64,000 nucleotides of DNA from Pandoraea vervacti (GTDB lineage: Bacteria; Pseudomonadota; Gammaproteobacteria; Burkholderiales; Burkholderiaceae). The position numbers and the translations under genes are program-made. Positions 51,314 to 60,037 of the stretch are shown here, piece by piece. Numbering within the stretch: position 1 is the first letter of the stretch; each line of letters opens with the position of its first letter. Where the stretch lies: NCBI RefSeq assembly GCF_000934605.2, contig NZ_CP010897.2, positions 4,030,001 through 4,094,000 on the forward strand, in the 5' to 3' direction. Below the pieces are notes generated by a model. The model was given only the letters and a program-made list of their open reading frames with translations, did not search any database and was not told the origin of the DNA.

Positions 51314-52402
51314 ATGAAGTCTGCAATTCCGGCCAGTCTGGCCGTTCTCTCGGCCGCCTGCGGCCTTGCGTTGAGCAGCACCGCCGTCGCACAGAGCAGC
51401 GTAACGCTCTACGGAATCGTCGATCAGAGCGTTAGGTATCAAACGAACGCCAATGCCAATAACGACGCCCTGTGGCAAGTCACCAATGGCGCCGTCACCA
51501 ACAGCCGTTTCGGCTTCAAGGGTTCGGAAGATCTCGGCGGCGGCATGAAGGCGATCTTCCAGTTGGAATCGGGCATCAACCCGCAGAACGGCACGCTCGC
51601 GAACAGCCCGCGTCTGTTCGATCGCTATGCGTTTGTCGGCCTGCAAAACCAGTACGGCACGATTAAGATCGGCCGCCAGGCGACCGAGGCGTTCAACGTC
51701 TACGGCGACTTCGATCCGCTGACCATCGGCAACTACGCGAACAACTCGTGGATGTACAACATCACGCGCGGCCGCGTGGATAACGCCGTGAGCTATGCGG
51801 GCACGTTCGGCGGCCTGTCGGTCGGCGCAACCTACGGCTTCGGCAATACGGCCGGCACGATGGCCGCCAGCAACTACTGGGGTGCGCGCGCCGCTTACGC
51901 GATGGGACCGTTCCAGGTCGCCGGCGTCTATCAGCAAGCGCGCGACGCCGCCAAGCGCGTGCAACAGATGTGGGGGCTGGGGGGCATCTACAGCGTCTCC
52001 ATCGCCAAGGTGTTCGTAGGCTACATGGGCGGACGCGACCGCAGCGGCTGGCTCGACGGCACGCTCAACGATCCGGCCCACCCGGTCACCACCGGCAACC
52101 TGAACGACAATCCGCGCAAGGACATGACGTTCTATCTCGGCACGACCATTCAGGCCATGCCGAATCTCGCCATTACCGGCGCGGCTTACTTCGACGACAT
52201 CAAGAACATCAACGCACAGGCAGGCGACGCCGGTTCGGGCCGTCGCTATACGTATGTGCTGCTCGCGGAGTACGCGTTGTCCCGACGCACGCAACTGTAC
52301 GGCACCGTCGACTACAACAAGGTCAGCGGCGCCGCTCGCGTCGAACTGCCGGGTAATTCGACGCAAGTCGGCGTAGGCACGGGCATCCGCCACATCTTCT
52401 GA
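51314..52402 (+). CDS. Outer-membrane porin, Porin_4 (Burkholderiales OpcP/OmpC-like) family
   Basis: A 362-residue porin. The signal peptide is SLAVLSAACGLALSSTAVAQ. The mature chain opens with SSVTLYGIVDQSVRY and contains NSRFGFKGSEDLGGGMKAIFQLESGINPQNG, RYAFVGLQNQYGTIKIGRQ and a final GVGTGIRHIF with terminal Phe, all standard for trimeric 16-strand porins of beta-proteobacteria. AAGGAG precedes the ATG. It provides general diffusion of small solutes through the outer membrane. Confidence 0.93.
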   Translation: MKSAIPASLAVLSAACGLALSSTAVAQSSVTLYGIVDQSVRYQTNANANNDALWQVTNGAVTNSRFGFKGSEDLGGGMKAIFQLESGINPQNGTLANSPRLFDRYAFVGLQNQYGTIKIGRQATEAFNVYGDFDPLTIGNYANNSWMYNITRGRVDNAVSYAGTFGGLSVGATYGFGNTAGTMAASNYWGARAAYAMGPFQVAGVYQQARDAAKRVQQMWGLGGIYSVSIAKVFVGYMGGRDRSGWLDGTLNDPAHPVTTGNLNDNPRKDMTFYLGTTIQAMPNLAITGAAYFDDIKNINAQAGDAGSGRRYTYVLLAEYALSRRTQLYGTVDYNKVSGAARVELPGNSTQVGVGTGIRHIF

Positions 52403-52619
52403 ACGGCAGGCGCGACGCGCTCGCGCCTTTGCCACCGGAAGACGTCAGCGTCTTGCGGTTCGTATGACCCGCCCCGGCTTCGACCGGGGCGGCGGGGCCC
52501 GTTCGTGCCGGCGTTTGCGTATGTGGGCGTCGCACCGGCGGGCGATGGCAAGCAATGCAGCACTCACGCGATATCGTGTGCGCCGCCAGATGCGCGCCGC
52601 GGTGTCCAAGAGGTATGAC

Positions 52620-54086
52620 ATGACGCGTACTCCCCAGCCCCCTCAGTCTTCGTCTTCAGGCAAGTCCCGCGACTTCTCGCACATCACCCGGCGCGAGCAG
52701 GGTCTGCGACGCTCGCTCACCGCCAGTCAGATGGCGATGATTGCCATTGGCGGCGCCATCGGCACCGGCCTGTTTCTCGGCAGCGGCTTTGCCATCGGCT
52801 TCGCCGGACCGAGCGTGCTCGTCTCGTATGGCATCGGTGCGCTGATCGCACTCATGCTCATGGGGTGCCTCGCCGAGATGACGGTCGCGCACCCCACATC
52901 GGGTTCGTTCGGCGCTTACGCCGAGCACTACATCGGCCCTTGGGCAGGCTTTCTGGTGCGCTATGCCTACTGGTCGTGCATCGTGCTGGCCGTGGGCACG
53001 GAAGTGAGCGCCATTGCCGTGTACATGAAGTATTGGTTCCCGCAAGTGCCGGGCTGGTATTGGGTCGCAGGTTTTTCCGCTGCGCTGGTGCTCGTGAACG
53101 CCATGTCGGTGAATCTGTTCGGCGCGATCGAATACGGCTTTTCACTCATCAAGATCACGGCCATCGTCCTCTTCATCTTCATCGGCGCGTACGTGGTCTT
53201 CATTGCCCCGAACTCGGTCGCGAGCGCGGGGCATGCGCCGGCCGGGTTCGCGAACTACACCGCGCACGGCGGCTTTTTCCCGAAGGGACTCTGGGGCATG
53301 TGGGTGGCCGTGATCATCTCGATCTTCAGCTACCTGTCCATCGAGATGATCGCCGTGGCCGCGGGTGAAGCGGAGCATCCCGAGCGTGCGGTCACGCGCG
53401 CCTTCCGCTCGACGGTCGTGCGCCTGGTGCTGTTCTATCTGCTCACGCTCGCGCTGATGCTCGCCATCGTGCCGTGGACTGCCGCCGGTCAGGACGAAAG
53501 CCCGTTCGTCAAAGCAATGCAGGCCATCAACATTCCAGGCGCGGCCGGCGTCATCAACTTTGTGGTGCTGATTGCCGCGCTCTCGTCGATGAACAGCCAG
53601 CTCTACATCACCACGCGCATGATGTTCTCGCTCTCGCGCGCCGGCTACGCCCCTGAGCGCTTCGGCGAAGTGAACCGGCGTGGCGTGCCGCTCGCCGCCC
53701 TGCTGCTCTCGACGCTGGGCATCGCGCTCGCCACGCTCGTGAACTTCCTGTACCCCGAATCCTCGTTCACGTTCATGATGGCGATCTCGATGTTCGGTGC
53801 GATGCTCACGTGGATGATGATCTTCGTCACGCACTTCTTCTTCCGCCGTGCGTGGCGACGCGAGCATCACGCGCCGCTCGCGTTTCGCATGTGGGGCTTC
53901 CCGTGGCTCACGTTGCTGGGCGCGGGGCTGATGGCCGCCATCATGATCACGACGCTCTTCACCGGCGTGTTCCGCATGACGATGATTTTCGGCGTGCCGT
54001 TCGTGGTGGCCGTGCTGCTCGTCTACTTCCTCTGGTATCGCAAACACGACAGCCAGCCGCAGGGACGCACGATGACGCGTGCATGA
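52620..54086 (+). CDS. Amino-acid permease (APC superfamily, AAT type)
   Basis: A 488-residue 12-helix permease. The polar N-terminus (~35 residues) leads to QGLRRSLTASQMAMIAIGGAIGTGLFLGSGFAI, the substrate/Na-site helix 1 of the amino-acid transporter family. HPTSGSFGAYAEHYIGPWAGF and FSYLSIEMIAVAAGEAEHPERAV are further signatures. The ATG at 52620 follows AAGAGGT. A terminator lies ~70 bp downstream. The specific amino acid cannot be read from sequence. Confidence 0.9.
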   Translation: MTRTPQPPQSSSSGKSRDFSHITRREQGLRRSLTASQMAMIAIGGAIGTGLFLGSGFAIGFAGPSVLVSYGIGALIALMLMGCLAEMTVAHPTSGSFGAYAEHYIGPWAGFLVRYAYWSCIVLAVGTEVSAIAVYMKYWFPQVPGWYWVAGFSAALVLVNAMSVNLFGAIEYGFSLIKITAIVLFIFIGAYVVFIAPNSVASAGHAPAGFANYTAHGGFFPKGLWGMWVAVIISIFSYLSIEMIAVAAGEAEHPERAVTRAFRSTVVRLVLFYLLTLALMLAIVPWTAAGQDESPFVKAMQAINIPGAAGVINFVVLIAALSSMNSQLYITTRMMFSLSRAGYAPERFGEVNRRGVPLAALLLSTLGIALATLVNFLYPESSFTFMMAISMFGAMLTWMMIFVTHFFFRRAWRREHHAPLAFRMWGFPWLTLLGAGLMAAIMITTLFTGVFRMTMIFGVPFVVAVLLVYFLWYRKHDSQPQGRTMTRA

Positions 54087-54113
54087 GGCGTGCATGAGGC
54101 GTCCATGAGGCGT
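54081..54113. repeat. 11-bp tandem repeat at the stop codon of the permease gene
   Basis: GCATGAGGCGT at 54081 and 54092, then CCATGAGGCGT at 54103, with a fourth degenerate unit after it. The first unit contains the TGA stop of the permease, so unit loss or gain would leave the protein nearly unchanged. Confidence 0.65.
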
Positions 54114-54153
54114 TCATGACGCAGTCCTGAGCCTGCGTCGACACAAAACGAAA

Positions 54154-54186
54154 GGGGCACCGGTCAATACACGGCGCCCCATTTTC
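54154..54186. terminator. Intrinsic terminator after the amino-acid permease
   Basis: GGGGCACCG (54154-54162) pairs with CGGCGCCCC (54172-54180) with one mismatch, followed by ATTTTC; an A-run precedes the stem. It can act for the plus-strand permease and possibly for the convergent TetR gene. Confidence 0.7.
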
Positions 54187-54234
54187 ATGCGGTATGGTCT
54201 GGCTGGCATCGGCCTGCTTCATGGCTCGCCCGTC

Positions 54235-54267
54235 ATTGGCCTGCTATTGGCCTGCTATTGGCTTGCC
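54235..54267. repeat. 11-bp tandem repeat near the end of the TetR gene
   Basis: ATTGGCCTGCT at 54235 and 54246, then ATTGGCTTGCC at 54257, just beyond the stop of the TetR gene at 54270. The unit length equals that of the array at 54081, but the sequence differs. Confidence 0.6.
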
Positions 54268-54269
54268 AC

Positions 54270-55034
54270 TCACCTTGCCGCTGACTTCGCGGCGGCCTTG
54301 CGCTCCTTGACGGTGCGCTCCAGAAGATAGCGCGTTTGCTCCAGCACGGCTTCGCGCACCATCCGGTTGCGCTCGGGGTTCGGCTCCGTGCCCCACCCCA
54401 TCGAGCAATCGACGGAGCGACGCATCACGCGAAACGCCATGCCCAGCGTGCTGATGCACACCGCACGAATACGCATCGCTTCGTCGTTCGGGGAAACGCC
54501 TGCGAGCCGCGTCACGATGTTCGCGCCGACCGACGCGAGGCGGCTCGAGAACCGTTCGTGAAACACCTTGAACCCCGCTTCCGGCCCGAGCCCGGCCTGC
54601 TCACGCGCCATGAACATGTGCCAGCCTTCGATCTCGGGCCCCTTCTCCATGAAACCGCCCTTGCGGTGCTGAAGCTCGCAGAAGGCGTCGATGAGCTGCT
54701 TGTCGGTGGCGTTCGGGTCGGCCACGACGCACTCGGCCGCGTCGATGGCTTCGCCCATCTGTGCAAGCACCAGTTCCAGGATGTACTCGACGCACGCCTT
54801 GTACACCCCTTCCTTGTTATCGAAGTAATACTGAAGCGCGGGCGCGTTCACCCCTGCGGCGTTCGCGATGTCGCGCGTGGACGCGCCGGTAAATCCGTAC
54901 TCGCCGAAGCACTTGATCGCCGCGAGGATGATGCGCGCACGCGTTTCCTCGCCACGCTGATACCCGGTGTCGACCGCATGGCGCGGTCGCGCAGCAGTGC
55001 TCTGAACCCGCCCGGCACGTGAAGTCCCTGTCAT
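54270..55034 (-). CDS. TetR/AcrR-family repressor of the efflux operon
   Basis: A 254-residue TetR-type regulator. The N-terminal helix-turn-helix is in ARIILAAIKCFGEYGFTGASTRDIANAAGVNAPALQYYFDNKEGVY. The C-terminal domain looks like the DUF1956/CerR type. The start at 55034 follows GGGGAGAC; an upstream ATG lacks one. It is divergent from the efflux genes with a 103-bp shared gap that holds a strong promoter and two direct repeats, so it almost certainly represses them and is released by a drug ligand. Confidence 0.9.
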   Translation of the reverse strand: MTGTSRAGRVQSTAARPRHAVDTGYQRGEETRARIILAAIKCFGEYGFTGASTRDIANAAGVNAPALQYYFDNKEGVYKACVEYILELVLAQMGEAIDAAECVVADPNATDKQLIDAFCELQHRKGGFMEKGPEIEGWHMFMAREQAGLGPEAGFKVFHERFSSRLASVGANIVTRLAGVSPNDEAMRIRAVCISTLGMAFRVMRRSVDCSMGWGTEPNPERNRMVREAVLEQTRYLLERTVKERKAAAKSAAR

Positions 55035-55076
55035 GTCTCCCCTTGCTTGCAAAAACTTTCGTCAAAAATATAACAC

Positions 55077-55104
55077 TTGACATAAATCGATCAACTGGAA
55101 TAAT
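55077..55104 (+). promoter_or_regulatory. Sigma-70 promoter of the efflux operon
   Basis: TTGACA (55077-55082), 16-bp spacer, then AATAAT (55099-55104), a perfect -35 and a 5/6 match to TATAAT. The first ATG of the operon follows at 55138. Confidence 0.75.
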
Positions 55105-55123
55105 TCTGCCAACTGGAATAATT
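55092..55123. promoter_or_regulatory. Direct repeats, probable TetR operator
   Basis: CAACTGGAATAATT occurs at 55092-55105 and again at 55110-55123, offset 18 bp. The first copy covers the -10 hexamer and the second the start-site region, so a bound repressor would block RNA polymerase. It could alternatively be a duplicated -10 region. Confidence 0.6.
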
Positions 55124-55137
55124 TGAGGAAATCCCCC

Positions 55138-56502
55138 ATGACCAACGCAGCACAGGTCACGTCTTCCGATTCGGTAAAGACGCCAGGCGGCCCGGTACAG
55201 GCCCCGTCCGGCAAAGCGCAGCGGCACACCGGAACGCCCGGCCAGACAACGCCGCCGGCGAACCCGCGTCGCAAGCAAATTCTGCTGGGCGCGCTGGCGC
55301 TGGGCGTCGTCGCCGGCCTCGGATGGGGGGCGCACTGGTGGTTCGTGGGGCGCTTCATTGAGTCCACGGACGACGCCTATCTGCAGGCCGACAGCATGAC
55401 TGTCGCGCCGAAAGTCGGCGGTTACGTGACGGAAGTGCTCGTGCGCGACAACGAAACGGTCAGCGTCGGTCAGCCGCTGGTGCGGCTCGACGGGCGTCAG
55501 TATCAGGCTGCGTACGATGAGGCCGCCGCGACCGTCGTCGCGCGCGAAGCCGATGTCGCCCGCGCACAGGCCGAGCTGTCGCAGCACGCAGCGACCATCG
55601 CGCAGGCTCGCGCCGAACTCGATAGCGCGCGTGCCAATGCCGCGTACTCCGCCGGGCAGGTGTCGCGGTACGCGCCGCTCGTGGCCACGGGGGCGGAGAC
55701 GGACGAACGACTGGCCGAGTTGCGCAACACCAGCACTCGCGCGCAAGCGTCGCTCAAGAGCAACGAAGCCAGCCTCCAGTCGGCCGAGCGTCAGACGGAT
55801 ACCCTCAGCGCCGCGCTGGCTCAGGCAAAGGCGCAGTTGGCCGTCGCACAGGCGAGCGCGCGCAAGGCGGAGCTCGATCTCGCCGACACGGTCGTCAAGA
55901 GCACGCTGGCCGGACGCGTTGGCGATCGCGCGGTACGTGTGGGCCAGTTTGCCCAGCCGGGCACGCGCCTGCTCACGGTCGTGCCGGTGCAGAACGTCTA
56001 TCTGACGGCAAACTTCAAGGAAACACAGGTCGGCCACATGCGCCCCGGTCAACCGGTCACGATTCATGTCGACGCCCTGCCTGGCGAGCGGATCCACGGT
56101 GTCGTCGATTCGCTGTCGCCCGGCACGGGATCGCAGTTCGCGCTGCTGCCCGCGCAGAACGCGACGGGCAACTTCACGAAGATCGTTCAACGCGTGCCGG
56201 TGCGCATTCGACTCGAAGCGCCGGAATCGATGCGCGCGGTACTGTTGCCGGGTCTCTCGGTAACGGCAGACGTCGACACGCATGGTGCTGCGGCATCCCC
56301 GGCATCCTCGGCATCAACAGCACCTCCGGCATCCCTGGCATCGCCGATATCAACAGCGCCAGCGAAACACGCGACCATGCCGCTGGACACCCCGGCACAA
56401 CTCTCGCTGAGCGCGCCGCTGGGCTTCGGCGTGGGTCCGGTCATGAATGCCCCGACGAACGCCGATGCCACCGCATCGCGTATGGGAGTCCGCCATGGCT
56501 AG
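55138..56502 (+). CDS. emrA: EmrA/HlyD-type membrane fusion protein of a drug efflux pump
   Basis: A 454-residue periplasmic adaptor. A proline/threonine-rich cytoplasmic start is followed by one membrane helix (QILLGALALGVVAGLGWGAHWWF), the lipoyl half-motif STDDAYLQADSMTVAPKVGGYVTEVLVRDNETVSVGQ, a long coiled-coil hairpin (~residues 120-250) and the second lipoyl half DTVVKSTLAGRVGDRAVRVGQFAQPG. The C-terminus is extended by Pro/Ala/Ser repeats not usual in EmrA. TGAGGA precedes the ATG. It bridges the inner-membrane pump (next gene, 8-bp overlap) and the outer-membrane channel. Confidence 0.9.
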   Translation: MTNAAQVTSSDSVKTPGGPVQAPSGKAQRHTGTPGQTTPPANPRRKQILLGALALGVVAGLGWGAHWWFVGRFIESTDDAYLQADSMTVAPKVGGYVTEVLVRDNETVSVGQPLVRLDGRQYQAAYDEAAATVVAREADVARAQAELSQHAATIAQARAELDSARANAAYSAGQVSRYAPLVATGAETDERLAELRNTSTRAQASLKSNEASLQSAERQTDTLSAALAQAKAQLAVAQASARKAELDLADTVVKSTLAGRVGDRAVRVGQFAQPGTRLLTVVPVQNVYLTANFKETQVGHMRPGQPVTIHVDALPGERIHGVVDSLSPGTGSQFALLPAQNATGNFTKIVQRVPVRIRLEAPESMRAVLLPGLSVTADVDTHGAAASPASSASTAPPASLASPISTAPAKHATMPLDTPAQLSLSAPLGFGVGPVMNAPTNADATASRMGVRHG

Positions 56503-58096
56503 GTCGGACGCCGCCGACGACGCCAGGCACGTTACCCCGGTTCGCGCAGCCACCCCGGCCAACGCATCGGCCTCGGACTGGATTGCGGTTGCTGCCGGGG
56601 CGCTCGGCGCATTGCTGGCTACGCTCGACATCTCGATCACGAACTCGGCGCTGCCGCAGATTCAGGGACAGATCGGCGCTTCCGGCACCGAGGGCACGTG
56701 GATTTCCACCGGCTATCTGATGTCGGAAATCGTCATGATTCCGCTCGCGGCGTGGCTCACGCGCGTGCTCGGATTGCGGCGTTTTCTGATGCTCAACGCC
56801 GTGTTCTTCACGCTGTTCTCGATGATGTGCGGTGCGTCGGGCAGTCTGACGGAAATGGTCGTCGGGCGCATCGGACAAGGGTTTGCCGGCGGCGCCATGA
56901 TTCCCACGGCACAGATGATCATTCGCACGCGTCTGCCTCGCCACCAGATGGGCGTCGGCATGGCGATGTTCGGGTTGATCGTGTTGCTCGGCCCGCTGCT
57001 CGGACCGGTGGTCGGCGGCTGGCTGACGGAAAACGCGAACTGGCGCTGGTGCTTCTTTCTGAACCTGCCGCTCTCGGTCGCCATCGTGGCGCTGCTCATG
57101 CTCGGCCTCAAGCGCGAGCCGACCAACCTCGAAGCGTTCTTCAAGGCCGACTGGCTTGGTATCGTGGGCCTGGCGATCGGCCTGAGTTCGCTGACCGTCG
57201 TGCTCGAAGAAGGCCAGCGCGAGCGTTGGTTCGACTCGCACATGATCGTCTGGCTGTCGGTGCTGTCGGTGATCGGCATCGGCATGATGCTGGTCGCGCA
57301 GTTCACCGCCGAGAAGCCCATCGTCAAGCTCTCGCTGCTCGGCAACAAGAACTACGCGAGCGTGATTTACATCGTGTTCACCGTCGGGGCCGGACTGTAC
57401 GGCGTGTCCTATCTGCTGCCGCAATTCCTCGCGACCATTGCGGGCTATAACGCGCAGCAGTCGGGCAACATCATGCTGCTCTCCGGGCTACCGGCGTTTC
57501 TGATGATGCCCTTCCTGCCGCGCCTCATCAGCCGCGTCGACATTCGTCTGCTGGTGATTCTCGGGCTGTTGAGCTTCTTCGCCAGTTGCATGCTCGACAT
57601 CGATCTGACGGCGCAAAGCGTGGGGCATGACTTCACCTTGTCGCAACTGCTGCGGGGTGTCGGGCAGATGCTCGCGATGATGCCGCTCAATCAGGCGTCG
57701 ATGGCGGCCGTGGACGCGCAGGATGCCGGCGACGCCGCCGGACTCTACAACATGGCGCGCAACCTCGGCGGCTCGGTCGGGCTTGCCCTGCTGGGCACGC
57801 TCATCGACCGTCGTACCGACTACCACGACGCCGTCCTTCGCGAGTCGCTCACCGCCAACAATCCGATGGGACAGGCGCATTTGTCTGCGAATGCCGCAGG
57901 CTTCTTCGCGCAAACCGGCGACATGGTGCATGCGCAGTTGCAGGCCAGCGCGCAGCTTGCTGCCGAGATCGCGCGACAGGCGAGCGTGATCACGTTTTCC
58001 GAGACTTTCTACGCATTGGGTATTGCGCTGCTGCTGTGCGTGCCGCTCGCCCTGATGCTCAAGCAACCGGCCGGCTTCTCCTCCGGCGGGCACTGA
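56495..58096 (+). CDS. emrB: MFS drug efflux transporter, DHA2 family (EmrB-type)
   Basis: A 533-residue 14-helix proton-driven transporter. Motifs include LLATLDISITNSALPQIQGQ in helix 1, WISTGYLMSEIVMIPLAAWL, RIGQGFAGGAMIPTAQMII, and motif C GLIVLLGPLLGPVVGGWLTENANWRWCFFLNLP. The start at 56495 overlaps the adaptor gene by 8 bp and follows GGGAG. It would expel hydrophobic drugs through the adaptor and the lipoprotein channel encoded next. Confidence 0.92.
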   Translation: MARSDAADDARHVTPVRAATPANASASDWIAVAAGALGALLATLDISITNSALPQIQGQIGASGTEGTWISTGYLMSEIVMIPLAAWLTRVLGLRRFLMLNAVFFTLFSMMCGASGSLTEMVVGRIGQGFAGGAMIPTAQMIIRTRLPRHQMGVGMAMFGLIVLLGPLLGPVVGGWLTENANWRWCFFLNLPLSVAIVALLMLGLKREPTNLEAFFKADWLGIVGLAIGLSSLTVVLEEGQRERWFDSHMIVWLSVLSVIGIGMMLVAQFTAEKPIVKLSLLGNKNYASVIYIVFTVGAGLYGVSYLLPQFLATIAGYNAQQSGNIMLLSGLPAFLMMPFLPRLISRVDIRLLVILGLLSFFASCMLDIDLTAQSVGHDFTLSQLLRGVGQMLAMMPLNQASMAAVDAQDAGDAAGLYNMARNLGGSVGLALLGTLIDRRTDYHDAVLRESLTANNPMGQAHLSANAAGFFAQTGDMVHAQLQASAQLAAEIARQASVITFSETFYALGIALLLCVPLALMLKQPAGFSSGGH

Positions 58097-58102
58097 TCGA
58101 TC

Positions 58103-59596
58103 ATGACTTTTCATTTCAGAACGCTGGCCGTTGCGGCCGCTTTTCTCGTTGCAGGCTGCACCGTCGGCCCCGACTATCGCGGCGCGCCCGAGGTTGCGAG
58201 CAACGCCCTTCGCACCGGAGGCACGTTTGCCCACGCGGGTGAAGGCGTCGAGCCGCACGCGCCCGGTGTCGCACGCTGGTGGACGGCACTGAACGATCCG
58301 CAACTCACTGCACTGATCGACGACGCCATCGCCCACAGCCCGGATATTCGTGCGGCGCAGGCGAAGGTGCGTCAGTCGCGAGCGAGCCTGCGCAGCCATC
58401 AGGCCGATCTGCTGCCGAAGGCGACCGTCGACCTTGCCACCCTGCGCACGCGCTCGCCCGATCTCGGGGCACTGACCGGCAATGGCGGCGGCGGTGGGCG
58501 CGGCCCGATCGACCTTTACATCGCGGGTTTCGACGCGAGCTGGGAAATCGATCTGTTCGGCGGCACGCGTCGAGCGGTCGAAGCGGCGGGCGCGGATGCC
58601 GACGCCGCCTCCGAAGATCTGGCCGATGCCCACGTGCAACTGGCCGCCGAAGTGGCACAGACCTATGTCGCGCTGCGCGATCAGCAGGCCCGCCTTGCGC
58701 TGGTGCGCGACTCGGCGAAACTGGAAGGCGAAATGCTCGACCTGACGCGCCAACGACGTGCAGGCGGCGTCGCCTCGGAACTGGATGTGGAGCGAATCTT
58801 CACGCAAGTCGAACAAACGCAGTCGCGCGTGCTGCCACTGGAGGCAGACGTCATCGAATCGCTCGATCAGTTGGCGCTGCTTACCGGCCGCGCACCGGGA
58901 GCATTGGACGACGAACTCAAGACACCGAGGGCGCTGCCGAGCGTGCCCGAGAAGGTCGCCATCGGCGATCCGTCTGCGTTGCTGCAAGCCCGGCCGGACA
59001 TTCGGGCGGCCGAGCGGCGCCTGGCTTCGCAGAACGCACAAATCGGCGTGCAGACGGCAAACTGGTTTCCCAAGCTCTCGATCATGGGCGAGCTCGGCTA
59101 TTCGGCGCTGGACCCCGGCCATCTCGTGCGCAAGGACAACTTCAGTTGGATGACGTTGCCGCGACTGCAATGGAACGTACTCGACTTCGGCCGTGTGCAG
59201 GCTGGCGTAGACGGTGCGAAAGCAGGCCGCGATCAGGCGCAGGCGAAGTACGAAAGTGCGGTACTCACCGCGCTGCGCGATGCCGACGTGGCGCTTGCCC
59301 GTTACGGACATCAGCGCGAGAACGTCTATCGTCTGCGCAGCGTGGAGGGCTCCGCATCGCGCGCAGCGACGTTGACGCGTCAACGCTATCGCGCAGGCAC
59401 GGCCAGCACGCTCGACTGGCTCGATGCCGAACGCACGCGCTTTTCGGCCGAGCAGGACCGCATCGCCGGCGACGCCCAGTTGCTCAAGTCGTTCGTGACG
59501 CTGCAAAAGGCGCTGGGCCTGGGATGGCAGACGGAGTCAACCGGCTCGACCGGCTCAACCGGCTCAACCGGGTCAACTGAGTCGAAGACAGGTTGA
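58103..59596 (+). CDS. Outer-membrane efflux channel lipoprotein (NodT/OprM family)
   Basis: A 497-residue TolC-like protein of the RND/NodT lipoprotein group. The lipobox LVAGCTVGPDY places the acylated Cys at residue 19. Two OEP repeats follow, with WWTALNDPQLTALIDDAIAHSPDI, SWEIDLFGGTRRAVEA and, in the second half, LLQARPDIRAAERRLASQNAQIGV. It begins 6 bp after the pump gene and completes the tripartite system. The C-terminus ends in a Ser-Thr-Gly repeat encoded by a 9-bp array. Confidence 0.92.
   Translation: MTFHFRTLAVAAAFLVAGCTVGPDYRGAPEVASNALRTGGTFAHAGEGVEPHAPGVARWWTALNDPQLTALIDDAIAHSPDIRAAQAKVRQSRASLRSHQADLLPKATVDLATLRTRSPDLGALTGNGGGGGRGPIDLYIAGFDASWEIDLFGGTRRAVEAAGADADAASEDLADAHVQLAAEVAQTYVALRDQQARLALVRDSAKLEGEMLDLTRQRRAGGVASELDVERIFTQVEQTQSRVLPLEADVIESLDQLALLTGRAPGALDDELKTPRALPSVPEKVAIGDPSALLQARPDIRAAERRLASQNAQIGVQTANWFPKLSIMGELGYSALDPGHLVRKDNFSWMTLPRLQWNVLDFGRVQAGVDGAKAGRDQAQAKYESAVLTALRDADVALARYGHQRENVYRLRSVEGSASRAATLTRQRYRAGTASTLDWLDAERTRFSAEQDRIAGDAQLLKSFVTLQKALGLGWQTESTGSTGSTGSTGSTESKTG
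59536..59580. repeat. 9-bp tandem repeat in the 3' end of the efflux-channel gene
   Basis: Five units of the form CTCAACCGG (variants GTCAACCGG, CTCGACCGG, GTCAACTGA) code for Ser-Thr-Gly repeats at the C-terminus. Copy-number change keeps frame. Confidence 0.65.
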
Positions 59597-59692
59597 GGTT
59601 CGTTGCGTGAGTCGCGCGGGAACGGCGGGCATCTCAAGCACGGCGCCCCGCTTCCCCGCAGGAGGTAAGAAGCAAGAGGCAAGAGGTAAACG

Positions 59693-59730
59693 AAAAACGC
59701 TCCAGAAGCTTTCGCCTCTGGAGCGTTTTT
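59693..59730. terminator. Bidirectional intrinsic terminator of the efflux operon and tRNA-Arg
   Basis: AAAAACGCTCCAGA (59693-59706) pairs perfectly with TCTGGAGCGTTTTT (59717-59730), a 14-bp stem with A/T tracts at both ends. It therefore terminates the plus-strand efflux operon and the minus-strand tRNA gene alike. Confidence 0.9.
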
Positions 59731-59741
59731 GCCAACTGAGT

Positions 59742-59818
59742 TGGCGCGGCTGGCAGGATTCGAACCCACGACCCCTTGGTTCGTAGCCAAGTACTCTATC
59801 CAACTGAGCTACAGCCGC
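59742..59818 (-). tRNA. tRNA-Arg (anticodon ACG), copy 1
   Basis: A 77-nt cloverleaf on the minus strand, starting GCGGCTGTAGCTCAGTTGG. The anticodon arm is CTTGG-CTACGAA-CCAAG with anticodon ACG. The T-arm has GTTCGAATC, the acceptor stem is GCGGCTG/CAGCCGC, and CCA is encoded. It reads CGU/CGC/CGA arginine codons after adenosine-to-inosine editing. It is nearly or fully identical to the second copy 142 bp away. Confidence 0.97.
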
Positions 59819-59921
59819 ACTTACTGCACGAGATGCCGATCAGACGAATCTGTCGACTTATCCCTCTCGACAACGCCACCGGTGCAAGACACTCGGCACG
59901 TCACTGGGAAGGACTCTCCCG

Positions 59922-59950
59922 AAAAACTAAGGGTCTCCGTGAGGAGACCC
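59922..59950 (-). terminator. Intrinsic terminator between the two tRNA-Arg genes
   Basis: GGGTCTCC (59931-59938) and GGAGACCC (59943-59950) form an 8-bp stem with a GTGA loop. On the minus strand it is followed by TTAGTTTTT. It would end transcription of the upstream tRNA copy (59961-60037). Confidence 0.65.
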
Positions 59951-59960
59951 TCGAAATAGG

Positions 59961-60037
59961 TGGCGCGGCTGGCAGGATTCGAACCCACGACCCCTTGGTT
60001 CGTAGCCAAGTACTCTATCCAACTGAGCTACAGCCGC
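59961..60037 (-). tRNA. tRNA-Arg (anticodon ACG), copy 2
   Basis: A second 77-nt tRNA with the same anticodon arm (CTACGAA loop, anticodon ACG), the same acceptor stem and encoded CCA. It is the promoter-proximal copy on the minus strand, with a clear sigma-70 promoter just upstream. Confidence 0.97.

Noticed and set aside
59742..60037. Mobile-element attachment site at the duplicated tRNA-Arg genes
   Set aside because: Both copies are complete with their own terminators, and there is no integrase or foreign-looking DNA between or beside them.
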